DNA from: CAVZCK01 sp963798805 | GTDB taxonomy: Bacteria; Pseudomonadota; Alphaproteobacteria; Rhizobiales; Rhodomicrobiaceae | Assembly (NCBI GenBank): GCA_963798805.1 | Contig: CAWCVC010000005.1 | Span: forward strand, 186,001-250,000 | Direction of reading: 5' to 3' | DNA length: 64,000 nt | Shown here: positions 42,822-51,301 of the stretch, piece by piece | Position numbering within the stretch: the stretch's first letter is position 1 | Layout: each line of letters opens with the position of its first letter | Position numbers and translations under genes: made by a program | The notes under the pieces: generated by a model | Databases searched by the model: none | What the model saw: only the letters and a program-made list of their open reading frames with translations | Told to the model about the DNA's origin: nothing

Positions 42822-42932
42822 TTATGCTGCCCCCATCACCCTAAAGAATGCGGAGAGGCCGAAGGCAACAGTTGGAGATGAACTGGGGACCGGTACCCCA
42901 GCGTACCGAGTTGTCCCTATTTCCATCACCAT
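42822..42932 (-). CDS. Candidate small protein of 36 residues, unknown function
   Basis: A short frame on the strand opposite infC and rpmI. It starts at ATG 42932 (or 42926, giving 34 residues) with GAGGAAAG directly upstream. It encodes VMEIGTTRYAGVPVPSSSPT followed by VAFGLSAFFRVMGAA. A T-run terminator follows 28 bases after its stop. Ribosome site, short frame and matched terminator together make a real gene more likely than chance. I do not recognise the protein; the C-terminal part is hydrophobic. Confidence 0.5.
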   Translation of the reverse strand: MVMEIGTTRYAGVPVPSSSPTVAFGLSAFFRVMGAA

Positions 42933-43162
42933 TCTTTCCTCATAGCACAAAAACGCGGGGTCGTAAGGATTAAATCGCGCATCGGAGCCCGTTTTGCGCC
43001 TTATTCGCGCACTTGCGAAACGGAGCGATTGCACGTAATTTGCGCTCGCTGAGCCGTCCGGCGTAAGGGCATGCCGTGGCGGCTCCGAAAACGCTTCTCA
43101 CTCAAGCGATAAAGCGTGCGCGCCCGGCCTTGCTGGGCCATTCATTTTTGAAAGGAAGCAAA

Positions 43163-43366
43163 ATGCCCAAGTTGAAGACCAAGAGCGGCGCGAAAAAGCG
43201 CTTCAAAATCACCGCAACCGGCAAGGTGGTCTCCGCCCAGGCGGGCAAACGGCACGGCATGATCAAGCGAACGCCGAAATTTATCCGGCAGGCGCGCGGC
43301 ACTGATGTGCTCAGCGACGCCGACGCCAAGATCGTCAAGAAATTCTTGCCCTACGGCGCGTCCTGA
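43163..43366 (+). CDS. rpmI: 50S ribosomal protein L35
   Basis: A 67-residue basic protein beginning MPKLKTKSGAKKRFKITATG, with KRHGMIKRTPKFIRQARGT and the C-terminus IVKKFLPYGAS, typical of bacterial L35. The ATG at 43163 has AAGGAA seven bases upstream. It is followed by rplT 47 bases later. In this genome the usual infC-rpmI link is broken by about 450 bases that contain a small gene on the other strand. Confidence 0.97.
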   Translation: MPKLKTKSGAKKRFKITATGKVVSAQAGKRHGMIKRTPKFIRQARGTDVLSDADAKIVKKFLPYGAS

Positions 43367-43413
43367 TCGCCGCCGTTGCAATGCTTGATCCCATTTCCTG
43401 AAGGAGTTTCGCC

Positions 43414-43776
43414 ATGTCGAGAGTGAAACGGGGCGTCACCGCTCACGCCCGCCACAAGCGCGTTCTGAAGCAGGCCAAGGGCTATTACGGCCGCCGCAAG
43501 AACACCATCAAAGTCGCCCGCCAGGCCGTCGAGAAGGCCGGGCAGTATGCCTATCGCGACCGCAGGACCAAGAAGCGCAATTTCCGCTCGCTCTGGATCC
43601 AGCGCATCAATGCCGCCGTGCGGGAACTCGGCCTGACCTACGGCCGATTTATCGACGGCCTGAACAAGGCCGGTATCGAAGTCGACCGCAAGATTCTCGC
43701 CGATCTTGCCGTTCGTGAACCCGCCGCGTTCAAGGCGCTCGTCGACCGGGCGCAGGCAGCCGTTCAGGCCGCTTGA
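43414..43776 (+). CDS. rplT: 50S ribosomal protein L20
   Basis: A 120-residue protein with MSRVKRGVTAHARHKRVLKQ, KGYYGRRKNTIKVARQAVEKA, and RKILADLAVREPAAFKALV, the signature of L20. AAGGAG precedes the ATG. In many bacteria L20 represses rpmI and rplT through a leader structure; whether this applies here cannot be seen directly. pheS follows about 107 bases later. Confidence 0.97.
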   Translation: MSRVKRGVTAHARHKRVLKQAKGYYGRRKNTIKVARQAVEKAGQYAYRDRRTKKRNFRSLWIQRINAAVRELGLTYGRFIDGLNKAGIEVDRKILADLAVREPAAFKALVDRAQAAVQAA

Positions 43777-43883
43777 CGCACCTCGCCGAAGCGTCTTCGC
43801 GCGGCTCATGAATCCCAGTCATACTTAGCGCTGCGAACCGGCTCCCGCCGAGTTCGTGGCCTCACAACCCATTGGAGAGGCTC

Positions 43884-44972
43884 ATGGATGCGGCAGCGGC
43901 GGCATCAGAGACCGACCTGAAAAAGCTGGAAAGCGACCTCGTTTCGCGCATCCGAAAGGCGTCCGATCTGGCGACGCTAGAAGATCTGCGCGTCGGCGCG
44001 CTCGGCAAGAATGGCAGCGTGACGGCGCTGCTGAAGAGGCTCGGGCAGCTTCCGGCGGAGGACCGGCGGCATTTCGGCCAGGCGATAAACGCGGTGAAGG
44101 AAGCGGTGGCGGAGGCGCTTGAGGCGCGCAAATCCGTGCTGCAGGAAGAAGCGCTTGCAAAACGCCTGGAGACCGAGCAGGCGGACATCACGCTTCCCGT
44201 CCGTCTGGGCCCGCAAGCCGGCGGGCGGATTCATCCGCTCAGCCAGGTCTGGGACGAGATCACGGTGATTTTCGCCGATCTTGGTTTCGCTGTCGCCGAA
44301 GGTCCCGACATCGAGACGGACGACTATAATTTCACCAAGCTCAATATCCCCGAGGAGCATCCTGCGCGCCAGGAGCATGACACCTTCTACTTCAACGAAA
44401 AGGCGGACGGCTCCCGGCTCGTGCTGCGCACCCATACCAGTCCCGTGCAGATCCGCACCATGCGGGCGCAGAAACCGCCGATCCGCATCATCGCGCCCGG
44501 CCGGGTCTACCGCTGCGACAGCGACCAGACCCACACGCCGATGTTCCATCAGATCGAGGCGCTGGTGATCGACGAGGAAACCCATATGGGCCACCTCAAA
44601 TGGGTGTTCGCGGAGTTCTGCAAGGCGTTCTTCGAGGTCGACGAATTGCCGATGCGGCTGCGCATGTCGCATTTCCCTTTCACCGAGCCGTCGATGGAGA
44701 TCGATATCGGTGCCGAAGCCATCGGCAAGCCGGGCGAATGGCTGGAAATCGCCGGCAGCGGCATGGTCCACCCGAATGTGCTGAAGGCAGTCGGTCTCGA
44801 TGCGGAGAAATATCAAGGCTTCGCCTTCGGCATGGGGCTCGACCGCATCGCCATGCTGAAATACGGCATTCCCGATCTTCGCGCCTTTTTCGGCGCCGAT
44901 CTGCGCTGGCTGAAGCATTACGGCTTTCTGCCGTTCGATGTGCCGAGCCTCGCCGGCGGGCTGTCGAGCTGA
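43884..44972 (+). CDS. pheS: Phenylalanine-tRNA ligase alpha subunit
   Basis: PheS and PheT together charge tRNA-Phe. From the ATG at 43884, with GGAGAGG just upstream, the 362-residue protein has the N-terminal coiled coil (about 10-85). The class II catalytic core follows: GGRIHPLSQVWDEI, LRTHTSPVQIRTM (motif 2), CDSDQTHTPMFHQIE and FAFGMGLDRIAML (motif 3). The frame is open to a TTG at 43872. pheT follows after 146 bases that contain a large inverted repeat. Confidence 0.97.
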   Translation: MDAAAAASETDLKKLESDLVSRIRKASDLATLEDLRVGALGKNGSVTALLKRLGQLPAEDRRHFGQAINAVKEAVAEALEARKSVLQEEALAKRLETEQADITLPVRLGPQAGGRIHPLSQVWDEITVIFADLGFAVAEGPDIETDDYNFTKLNIPEEHPARQEHDTFYFNEKADGSRLVLRTHTSPVQIRTMRAQKPPIRIIAPGRVYRCDSDQTHTPMFHQIEALVIDEETHMGHLKWVFAEFCKAFFEVDELPMRLRMSHFPFTEPSMEIDIGAEAIGKPGEWLEIAGSGMVHPNVLKAVGLDAEKYQGFAFGMGLDRIAMLKYGIPDLRAFFGADLRWLKHYGFLPFDVPSLAGGLSS

Positions 44973-44979
44973 ACATAAC

Positions 44980-45078
44980 TTGTCGCCCCGGCCTTGAGCC
45001 GGGGCCTACTCACCTAATTCATTCGGCACAGCGTTTGTGGAGATATGGTTGGGCCCCGGCTCAAGGCCGGGGCGACAA
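44980..45078. repeat. Perfect 27-base inverted repeat between pheS and pheT
   Basis: The arms at 44980-45006 and 45052-45078 are fully complementary and are separated by 45 bases. Each arm is itself partly palindromic around CCGGCCTTGAGCCGG. The sequence resembles the GTCGCCCCGGC-type extragenic palindrome seen repeatedly in alphaproteobacterial genomes. It sits inside the pheST operon and could fold in its mRNA. No second copy was seen in the window. Confidence 0.9.
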
Positions 45079-45118
45079 CAAGGGCACACGCTGAATGATT
45101 TGACGCTGGAATATATCA

Positions 45119-47542
45119 ATGAAATTCACCCTGAACTGGCTCAAAGACCATCTCGACACCAACGCCTCGCTCGATGAGCTTCACGATGCACTCATCCAGC
45201 TCGGCCTCGAGGTCGAAAGCATCTCGAACCCGGCGGATAAGCTGAAGGATTTCACCGTCGCGCGCGTGGTCGAGGCGTCTCAGCACCCCGACGCCGACAA
45301 GCTGCGGGTCTGCAAGGTCGACACCGGCAAGGGCACGGTCCAGGTCGTCTGCGGCGCACCGAACGCCCGCACCGGACTGATCGGCGTGTTCGCTGCGCCC
45401 GGCGTCTACATTCCCGGCACCGACTTCACCCTCGGCAAGGCCAAGATCCGGGGCGTCGAATTGATGGGGATGCTCTGCTCGGAGCGCGAATTGCAGCTCT
45501 CCGATGAGCATACCGGCATCATCGAGCTGCCGGAGAGCGCCGGCGCGCATATCGGCGAGCGCTATATCGACGTGATGGGCATCGCCGATCCGGTCTTCGA
45601 CGTTTCCGTCACGCCCAACCGCCCCGATTGCCTCGGCGTTCGCGGCATTGCCCGCGACCTCGCCGCACTGTGTATCGGCACGCTGAAGAAGGAAGACGAA
45701 GGGTTCACCGGTAAGGGCAAGTTCGCGAGCCCGATCAAGATCGCCCTGAAATTCACGAAAGCCAACGCGGATGCCTGCCCCATTTTCGCCGGCCGCTATA
45801 TCAGAGGCGTGAAGAACGGTCCGTCGCCAGACTGGATGCAGAAGCGGCTGCGTGCCATCGGCCTCCGGCCGATCAATGCGCTCGTCGATGTGACGAACTA
45901 CATCACCTACGACCGCTGCCGGCCGCTTCACGTCTATGACGCGGACAAGGTGAAGGACGGCATCGAGGCGCGGCTCGGCAAGAAGGGCGAGAGTTTCCTG
46001 GCGCTCGACGGCAAGACCTATGAGGTCGACGAGGACGCCTGCGTGATCGCCGATAAGGCGCGGGTTCTCGGTTTCGGCGGCATCATGGGCGGCGAGGAAA
46101 CCGGCTGCACCGAGAAGACGGTCAACGTCTTCATCGAGTCCGCCTATTTCGATCCGGTGCGCACGGCGCGGACCGGGCGCAGATTCGGCATCAATTCCGA
46201 CGCGCGCTACCGTTTCGAGCGCGGCATCGATCCGCAGTCGGAGCGGCTTGGCGCCGATCTCGCCACGAAGATGATTCTGGAGATCTGCGGCGGCGAGCCG
46301 AGCGATCTCGAAGTGGCCGGCGAGGAGCCGGATAAAAAAACCGTCATCGCCTTCGACCCGGCACAGGTCGAGAAGCTGACCGGCCTCAAGCTGAAAACGG
46401 CAGAGATTCTGGGGCCGCTGAAACGGCTGGGCTTCGAAATCGGGGGCTCCGGAGCGAAGCTTTCGGTCACCGCTCCGAGCTGGCGCCCGGATGTGCATGG
46501 CCCCACCGATCTCGTCGAGGAGGTGATCCGCATCGCTGGCGTCGACCGGGTGCCGACGACGCCGATGGTGCGCGCACCGGGCGTGACCAAGCCGATCATG
46601 ACGGAACGCCAGAAGCGCGTCGCGCGGACGCGGCGCGTGCTTGCGGGGCGCGGTCTCGTCGAAGCCGTAACTTGGTCGTTCATCCCGCGCGCCGACGCCG
46701 AGCGGTTCGGCGGCGGCCAGCCGGAACTCGAACTTGCCAACCCGATCTCGAGCGAAATGTCGGTGATGCGCCCGAGCCTGCTGCCCGGACTGATTGCGGC
46801 TGCCCGGCAGAACGCCAATCGCGGCTTCAATGACATCGCGCTGTTCGAGGTCGGGCAGATTTTCCAGGGCGACGCCCCTGAGGACCAGCTCATTGCCGCC
46901 TCCGGCCTGCGCGTCCGCACGGCAAAGCTGGCCGGAGGCGGACGGCATTGGGACGGCGCGGCGAAAGCGGTCGATCTGTTCGACGCCAAGGCGGATGCAC
47001 TTGCGGTGCTGTCGGCACTGGGCCTCGATCCGGCCAAGGTGCAAGTCGCACGCGGCGCACCTAGCTGGTTCCATCCGGGCCGCTCGGGCGTCATCCGGCT
47101 CGGGCCGAAAAATGTGCTGGCCTATTTCGGCGAGTTGCATCCGCAAACGCTGAAGGCCATGGATCTCGACGGCCCGGCAGCCGCCTTCGAGCTGTTCGTC
47201 GAAGCCGTACCGGTCTCCCGCCGCAAGGGCAGCGCCAAGCCGCCGCTCGCCATCGCCGATCTGCAGCCCGTTCGGCGCGACTTCGCCTTCCTACTGAATT
47301 CGGAGGTGCTGGCCGGCGATGTGATCCGCGCGGCGCAAGGCGCCGACAAGTCTCTCATTGCGGATGTGTCTGTTTTCGATGTCTTCGAAGGGCCGGCGCT
47401 CGGCGAGGGGAAAAAGTCGCTCGCCATCGAGGTGACCTTGCAGCCGCGTGAAAAGACGCTCACCGATCAGGAGATCGAGGCGGTCGCCGCTCGCATCGTT
47501 GCCGAGGTGAAGAAAGCGACAGGGGGCGAGATCCGCGCCTGA
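45119..47542 (+). CDS. pheT: Phenylalanine-tRNA ligase beta subunit
   Basis: The 807-residue protein has an N-terminal tRNA-binding OB domain (about 40-150: QHPDADKLRVCKVD, VVCGAPNARTG). The B3/B4 editing domain (about 210-400) has RPINALVDVTNYITYD. A B5 domain is followed by the catalytic-like core, and a C-terminal anticodon-binding FDX-ACB domain (about 715-805) has DLQPVRRDFAF and EVTLQPREKTLTDQEIE. The length is normal. It pairs with pheS upstream. Confidence 0.97.
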   Translation: MKFTLNWLKDHLDTNASLDELHDALIQLGLEVESISNPADKLKDFTVARVVEASQHPDADKLRVCKVDTGKGTVQVVCGAPNARTGLIGVFAAPGVYIPGTDFTLGKAKIRGVELMGMLCSERELQLSDEHTGIIELPESAGAHIGERYIDVMGIADPVFDVSVTPNRPDCLGVRGIARDLAALCIGTLKKEDEGFTGKGKFASPIKIALKFTKANADACPIFAGRYIRGVKNGPSPDWMQKRLRAIGLRPINALVDVTNYITYDRCRPLHVYDADKVKDGIEARLGKKGESFLALDGKTYEVDEDACVIADKARVLGFGGIMGGEETGCTEKTVNVFIESAYFDPVRTARTGRRFGINSDARYRFERGIDPQSERLGADLATKMILEICGGEPSDLEVAGEEPDKKTVIAFDPAQVEKLTGLKLKTAEILGPLKRLGFEIGGSGAKLSVTAPSWRPDVHGPTDLVEEVIRIAGVDRVPTTPMVRAPGVTKPIMTERQKRVARTRRVLAGRGLVEAVTWSFIPRADAERFGGGQPELELANPISSEMSVMRPSLLPGLIAAARQNANRGFNDIALFEVGQIFQGDAPEDQLIAASGLRVRTAKLAGGGRHWDGAAKAVDLFDAKADALAVLSALGLDPAKVQVARGAPSWFHPGRSGVIRLGPKNVLAYFGELHPQTLKAMDLDGPAAAFELFVEAVPVSRRKGSAKPPLAIADLQPVRRDFAFLLNSEVLAGDVIRAAQGADKSLIADVSVFDVFEGPALGEGKKSLAIEVTLQPREKTLTDQEIEAVAARIVAEVKKATGGEIRA

Positions 47543-47571
47543 ACGCGCGGAGGGACTGGAGCCGAACGTCT

Positions 47572-48322
47572 ATGAGCGGCGGCGGCAAGATCAGGCTCGA
47601 CCAGCTCCTGACGCTGCGCGGCCTCGCGCCGACGCGCTCGCGAGCGCGCGACCTGATCAAGCGCGGCGTCGTCACGGTCGGCGGCCGGATCGAGCGGCGC
47701 GCCGGAGTTCGATCTGCCGCCCGACGCCGACATCGCCGTCACCGAGGAATGGAGCGGCTATGTCTCGCGCGGGGCGCTGAAGCTCGCGGCGGCGCTCGAC
47801 ACTTTCGGCTTCGATTGCGAGGGGCGCGTCGGGCTCGATGTCGGCACCTCGACGGGCGGCTTCACGCAAATGCTGCTGCAGCGGGGCGCGCGGCGCGTCT
47901 ATGCGGTGGATGTCGGCAGCGGGCAGCTTCACGCCGATATCGCTGCCGATGAGCGCGTGGTCAATCTGGAAAATATGGATGCCCGCAGGCTTGACCGCGC
48001 CGCAATCCCGGATGCGATCAATGCTATTACTGCCGACGTCAGCTTCATCTCGCTGACTAAGGCCCTGCCGGCGGCGCTCTCACTGGCTGCGCCTGGCGCC
48101 TGGGCGGTTGCGCTCGTCAAACCGCAATTCGAAGTTGGCCGGGAGATGGTCGGCAAGGGCGGGATCGTCCGGAGCGAGGCTGCGCGGACCGCAGCGCTCA
48201 AAGCTGTTGCCGATTTTCTTGCGGCACAGCCCGGCTGGAGCGTTGTGGAAGAGATCGAGTCTCCAATCATGGGCCAGTCAGGCAATATTGAATATCTGAT
48301 CGGAGCGCGCTATGCGCCGTAA
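47572..48322 (+). pseudogene. tlyA: TlyA family rRNA methyltransferase, interrupted by one frameshift
   Basis: TlyA adds 2'-O-methyl groups to ribosomal RNA. The N-terminal S4 RNA-binding region (KIRLDQLLTLRGLAPTRSRA) is in one frame. Near 47697-47706, after GRIERR, the frame shifts, and the rest (FDLPPDADIAVTEEWSGYVS, GLDVGTSTGGFTQMLLQRGA, VKPQFEVGREMVGKGGIVRS) continues in another frame to 48322. The catalytic Lys-Asp-Lys-Glu set appears retained. Full length would be about 250 residues. An indel in the assembly is as likely as a real mutation. The stop overlaps the next methyltransferase gene by 11 bases. Confidence 0.88.
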
Positions 48323-49538
48323 GCTGACCATCGCGCGGCTCGGCAGCCAGGGCGACGGCATCGCCGAAACGGAGACCGGCCCGGTCTTTGTGCCCTTCGC
48401 CTTGCCGGGCGAGATGGTGGTCGCGGAGACAGACGAGAATCGCGGATCGGTCGCCGAAATCTTCCAGGGCGCGCCGGAGCGCGTCGCACCGGCCTGCCGT
48501 CATTTCGGCATCTGCGGCGGCTGCGCCCTGCAGCACTTGAAATGGGACAGTTATCTCGACTGGAAGCGCGTGCGCGTGGTGAATGCGCTGAGCATGGAGG
48601 GGATCAGCGCCAAGGTTGAGCCCGTCCGCGCCTTTGGCCCGCGGTCACGCCGGCGAGCGGCTTTCGCGGCAGTCAAATCGGGCAGCAAGATCGTCCTCGG
48701 GTTCCGCCGGGCTCAGAGCCATGAGGTCGTCGATCTGGAAGAATGCCCCGTTCTGCTGCCGCGGCTCGAAGCAGCCCTTCCGGGCCTGCGGGATCTGCTC
48801 GCGCGCCTTCTGCCGACTGGGGAGGCACAGATCCTCGTCACCGCCTGCGCCAACGGACTCGACGTCCATATTCAAGCCGCAAACGGGAAGCTCGCGCAAT
48901 TGACTTCCGCGATCGCGACGCAAGCCGAAACGCTCGGCGTGATCCGGATGACGAGCGGCAAGGATCCGATTTTCAGCACCGCCACGCCGAAAATAAGCTT
49001 GGCCGGCATCGAGGTCGATTTTCCCGCCGGCGCCTTCCTTCAGGCATCGGCCGAGGCCGAAGCCGCGATAGCGGCAATTGCGCTCGAATCGATCGGGAAG
49101 GCCCGCCGGGTCGCCGATCTGTTTTGCGGCCTTGGCGCATTCACTTTCGCGCTCGCCCGAAAAGCCGCGGTGACCGCCGTTGAAATCGACCGGCCGCTGC
49201 TCGTAGCGCTCGAAGCCGCGGCGCGCCGTGCGCAGAGACTGAAGCCGATCACGGTTCTTGCGCGCGACCTTTTGCGCGAGCCGCTCAACGCCCCCGAGTT
49301 GAAAAGCTTCGACGCCGTGCTCTTCGATCCGCCCCGCGCTGGCGCGCTCGCCCAGGCAAAGGCGCTGGCGAAGTCGCGCGTGCCGAAAATCGTCGCCGTC
49401 TCCTGCCATCCGGTCAGCTTGGCCAAGGATGCTCGTGCGCTTATCGACGGCGGCTATCGCCTCGCGCGCATCGTCCCTATCGACCAGTTCATCTGGTCGG
49501 CGCACGTCGAACTGGTCGCCCTCTTTACGCGCGCATGA
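48312..49538 (+). CDS. RlmD/RumA-type class I RNA (uracil-5) methyltransferase
   Basis: The 408-residue protein has an N-terminal TRAM-like region (about 1-55) and an iron-sulfur cluster motif with Cys 62, 68 and 71 (CRHFGICGGC). A fourth Cys follows later, in LEECPVLLP. The SAM-binding domain has GAFLQASAEAEAAI, VADLFCGLGAFTF, and FDPPRAG, and the catalytic Cys lies in IVAVSCHPVSLA. Members methylate uracil in 23S rRNA; the exact site is not known for this protein. It is cotranscribed with tlyA. Confidence 0.9.
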   Translation: MRRKLTIARLGSQGDGIAETETGPVFVPFALPGEMVVAETDENRGSVAEIFQGAPERVAPACRHFGICGGCALQHLKWDSYLDWKRVRVVNALSMEGISAKVEPVRAFGPRSRRRAAFAAVKSGSKIVLGFRRAQSHEVVDLEECPVLLPRLEAALPGLRDLLARLLPTGEAQILVTACANGLDVHIQAANGKLAQLTSAIATQAETLGVIRMTSGKDPIFSTATPKISLAGIEVDFPAGAFLQASAEAEAAIAAIALESIGKARRVADLFCGLGAFTFALARKAAVTAVEIDRPLLVALEAAARRAQRLKPITVLARDLLREPLNAPELKSFDAVLFDPPRAGALAQAKALAKSRVPKIVAVSCHPVSLAKDARALIDGGYRLARIVPIDQFIWSAHVELVALFTRA

Positions 49539-49548
49539 AAACGCGAAA

Positions 49549-49573
49549 GCCCCGCCTCTCATCGAAGCGGGGC
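49549..49573 (-). terminator. Bidirectional hairpin between the RNA methyltransferase and hsp20 genes
   Basis: GCCCCGC and GCGGGGC form a seven-base-pair stem with an 11-base loop. On the minus strand it is followed by TTTCGCGTTTTC, so it most likely ends the hsp20 transcript. On the plus strand no T-run follows. Confidence 0.7.
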
Positions 49574-49600
49574 CAGAGTGATCAACTTATCTCAGGATGT

Positions 49601-50083
49601 TTATGCAGCAGCGGGCGCTTTCTCGGCCTCGCTCCCGATCACGCGAGTGCTGCCGTTCTTCGCCGCCTGATCGATCTTGATCGTCCGGGGCTTCATCGCC
49701 TCGGGGATCTCACGCTTGAGATCGACGTGAAGCAGGCCGTTCTCAAGAGCCGCGCCGCTGACCTCGACATAATCGGCGAGCTTGAACCGCCGCTCGAAAT
49801 TGCGGGCGGCGATGCCGCGATGCAGATATTCGTGGTCTTTGCCCTCCGGCGCCTTCTCGCCACGCACGGACAGCGTGCCTTCCTTGACCTCGATATTCAG
49901 GTCGTCGTTCGAGAAGCCGGCGACCGCCATGGTGATGCGGTACTCGTTCTCACCAAGGCGCTCGATATTGTAGGGCGGGTATCCGTTATCGCCGTCCGTC
50001 GAGGCAAGCTGCTCGACGAGATTGGCAAGATGCTCAAAACCGATGCTCTGACGATAAAGGGGAGAAAAATCGAATCTTCTCAC
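49601..50083 (-). CDS. Small heat-shock protein (Hsp20/IbpA family)
   Basis: Hsp20 proteins hold unfolding proteins in solution until refolding. The start is a GTG at 50083 with GGAGG seven bases upstream, giving 160 residues: N-terminal RRFDFSPLYRQSIGFEHL (starting Met from GTG). The alpha-crystallin domain (about 40-130) follows, with GENEYRITMAVAGFSNDDL, EYLHRGIAARNFERRF and the C-terminal IxI-type KPRTIKID. A sigma-32-type promoter and a ROSE-like leader are visible upstream, so heat control at both levels is likely. Confidence 0.94.
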   Translation of the reverse strand: MRRFDFSPLYRQSIGFEHLANLVEQLASTDGDNGYPPYNIERLGENEYRITMAVAGFSNDDLNIEVKEGTLSVRGEKAPEGKDHEYLHRGIAARNFERRFKLADYVEVSGAALENGLLHVDLKREIPEAMKPRTIKIDQAAKNGSTRVIGSEAEKAPAAA

Positions 50084-50170
50084 TGCAGGTCCTCCTATTG
50101 AAGCGACATGGTTGCCTGCCGTTAACGGCCAGGCGTTCAGAAGATGTGTGCACCCATTATGGCGTGCACG
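50084..50170 (-). promoter_or_regulatory. ROSE-like RNA thermometer in the hsp20 leader
   Basis: The leader of about 85 bases ends with UCGCU (minus strand, 50106-50102) five bases before the ribosome site AGGAGG. U-C/U-G-C-U opposite AGGAGG is the ROSE hallmark; here GUCGCUUC can pair with GGAGGAC through a loop AAUA, with the G opposite G mismatch expected of ROSE. The upstream part has a further GCCGUUAACGGC hairpin. The motif and place fit, but no fold was computed. Confidence 0.7.
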
Positions 50171-50176
50171 GCATGG

Positions 50177-50204
50177 ATTTAGGTGGCTCTCGGGTGGTTT
50201 CAAG
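50177..50204 (-). promoter_or_regulatory. Sigma-32 (RpoH) promoter of hsp20
   Basis: On the minus strand CTTGAAA (50204-50198), 14 bases, CCTAAAT (50183-50177). The -35 box is a perfect RpoH match and the -10 box is close to the alphaproteobacterial form. A start near 50170 gives an 85-base leader before the GTG start of hsp20. Confidence 0.82.
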
Positions 50205-50326
50205 TCCCCTCAATGCCGCCGCCGCATTGAACTTTTGGCTCCGAATGATACCGATGCGAGCGCGCTTGAGGCTTTGCCGGGCAGCGTCTATGGTCGCGCG
50301 CGAACCTCGAATTGGCGAGACCCTCT

Positions 50327-51301
50327 ATGGAACTGGTCGGCATAGCGCGGAACCCTATCCCGAGCGGCGCAATCCCCGGCACCTTCATCAGCCGCGACGG
50401 CGTCAAGATCCGCTATGCGCTTTGGCCGCGAACCGCCGATAAGCGCCTCGGCACCGTCTGTCTCTTCGGCGGCAGGGGCGAATTCATCGAGAAATATTTC
50501 GAAACCATTACCGATCTGCGCCGGCGCGGTTTTGCCGTCGCCTCGATGGACTGGCGCGGACAGGGCGGCTCCGACCGCCTCCTGAAAAATCCGCGCAAAG
50601 GGCATGTCGAGGATTTCGCCAATTACGACCGCGATCTCGGCCAATTCATGAGCGAGATCGTGCTGCCGGACTGCCCCGCGCCTTATTACGGCATGGCCCA
50701 TTCCATGGGCGGGCACATCCTCCTGCGCTCGGCGCTGACCAAGGTCTGCTGGTTCGACCGCATCATTCTCAGCGCGCCGATGATCGACATCTTGCCCGAA
50801 CTGCTGAAGGCGCCGTTCCTGCGCTTTGCCGTCGAGGCGGTGGTACTGATCGGCCTCGGTGATCTCTATGTGCCGGGCGGCAAGCCGGAATCAGAGGAAA
50901 TGCGCTCATTCGAAGAGAACCAGCTCACCAGCGACCCGCTCCGCCACGAACGTATCTGCGACGTGCTGAAGGCCGCGCCGTGGCTCGGTATCGGCTCGCC
51001 GACCTGGGGCTGGCTTCAAGCCGCCTCGCGCTCGATTGCGCAGATCAACGCTTTCGGATTTGCGTCCTCGATCCGGGTTCCAGTCCTGATCGTCGCCGCC
51101 GGCAACGACACCATCGTCTCGACGCGCACCATTGAGCGCTTTGCGTCCCAGGTGAAGACCTGCCGGCATCTTGTGATCGCCGGGGCAAAGCATGAATTGC
51201 TCCAAGAGCGGGACCAGATCCGCGATCAGTTCTGGGCGGCGTTCGACGCGTACGTGCCCGGATCGAACCGGACCATGAGCGACAATCAGATCGGACTTTG
51301 A
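50327..51301 (+). CDS. Alpha/beta hydrolase, lysophospholipase-like
   Basis: The protein (324 residues from the ATG at 50327; a TTG at 50312 is also in frame) has GRGEFIEKYFETITDLRRRG and SMDWRGQGGS, typical of PldB/monoacylglycerol-lipase-type proteins. The nucleophile elbow is YYGMAHSMGGHILL; a candidate acid lies in VAAGNDTIVS and His in IAGAKHELLQE. It is divergent from hsp20. Membrane-lipid turnover is the usual role of the family; the substrate here is unknown. Confidence 0.88.
   Translation: MELVGIARNPIPSGAIPGTFISRDGVKIRYALWPRTADKRLGTVCLFGGRGEFIEKYFETITDLRRRGFAVASMDWRGQGGSDRLLKNPRKGHVEDFANYDRDLGQFMSEIVLPDCPAPYYGMAHSMGGHILLRSALTKVCWFDRIILSAPMIDILPELLKAPFLRFAVEAVVLIGLGDLYVPGGKPESEEMRSFEENQLTSDPLRHERICDVLKAAPWLGIGSPTWGWLQAASRSIAQINAFGFASSIRVPVLIVAAGNDTIVSTRTIERFASQVKTCRHLVIAGAKHELLQERDQIRDQFWAAFDAYVPGSNRTMSDNQIGL

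Noticed and set aside
45116..47146. A 676-codon minus-strand open frame.
   Set aside because: Antisense to pheT, no recognisable domain.
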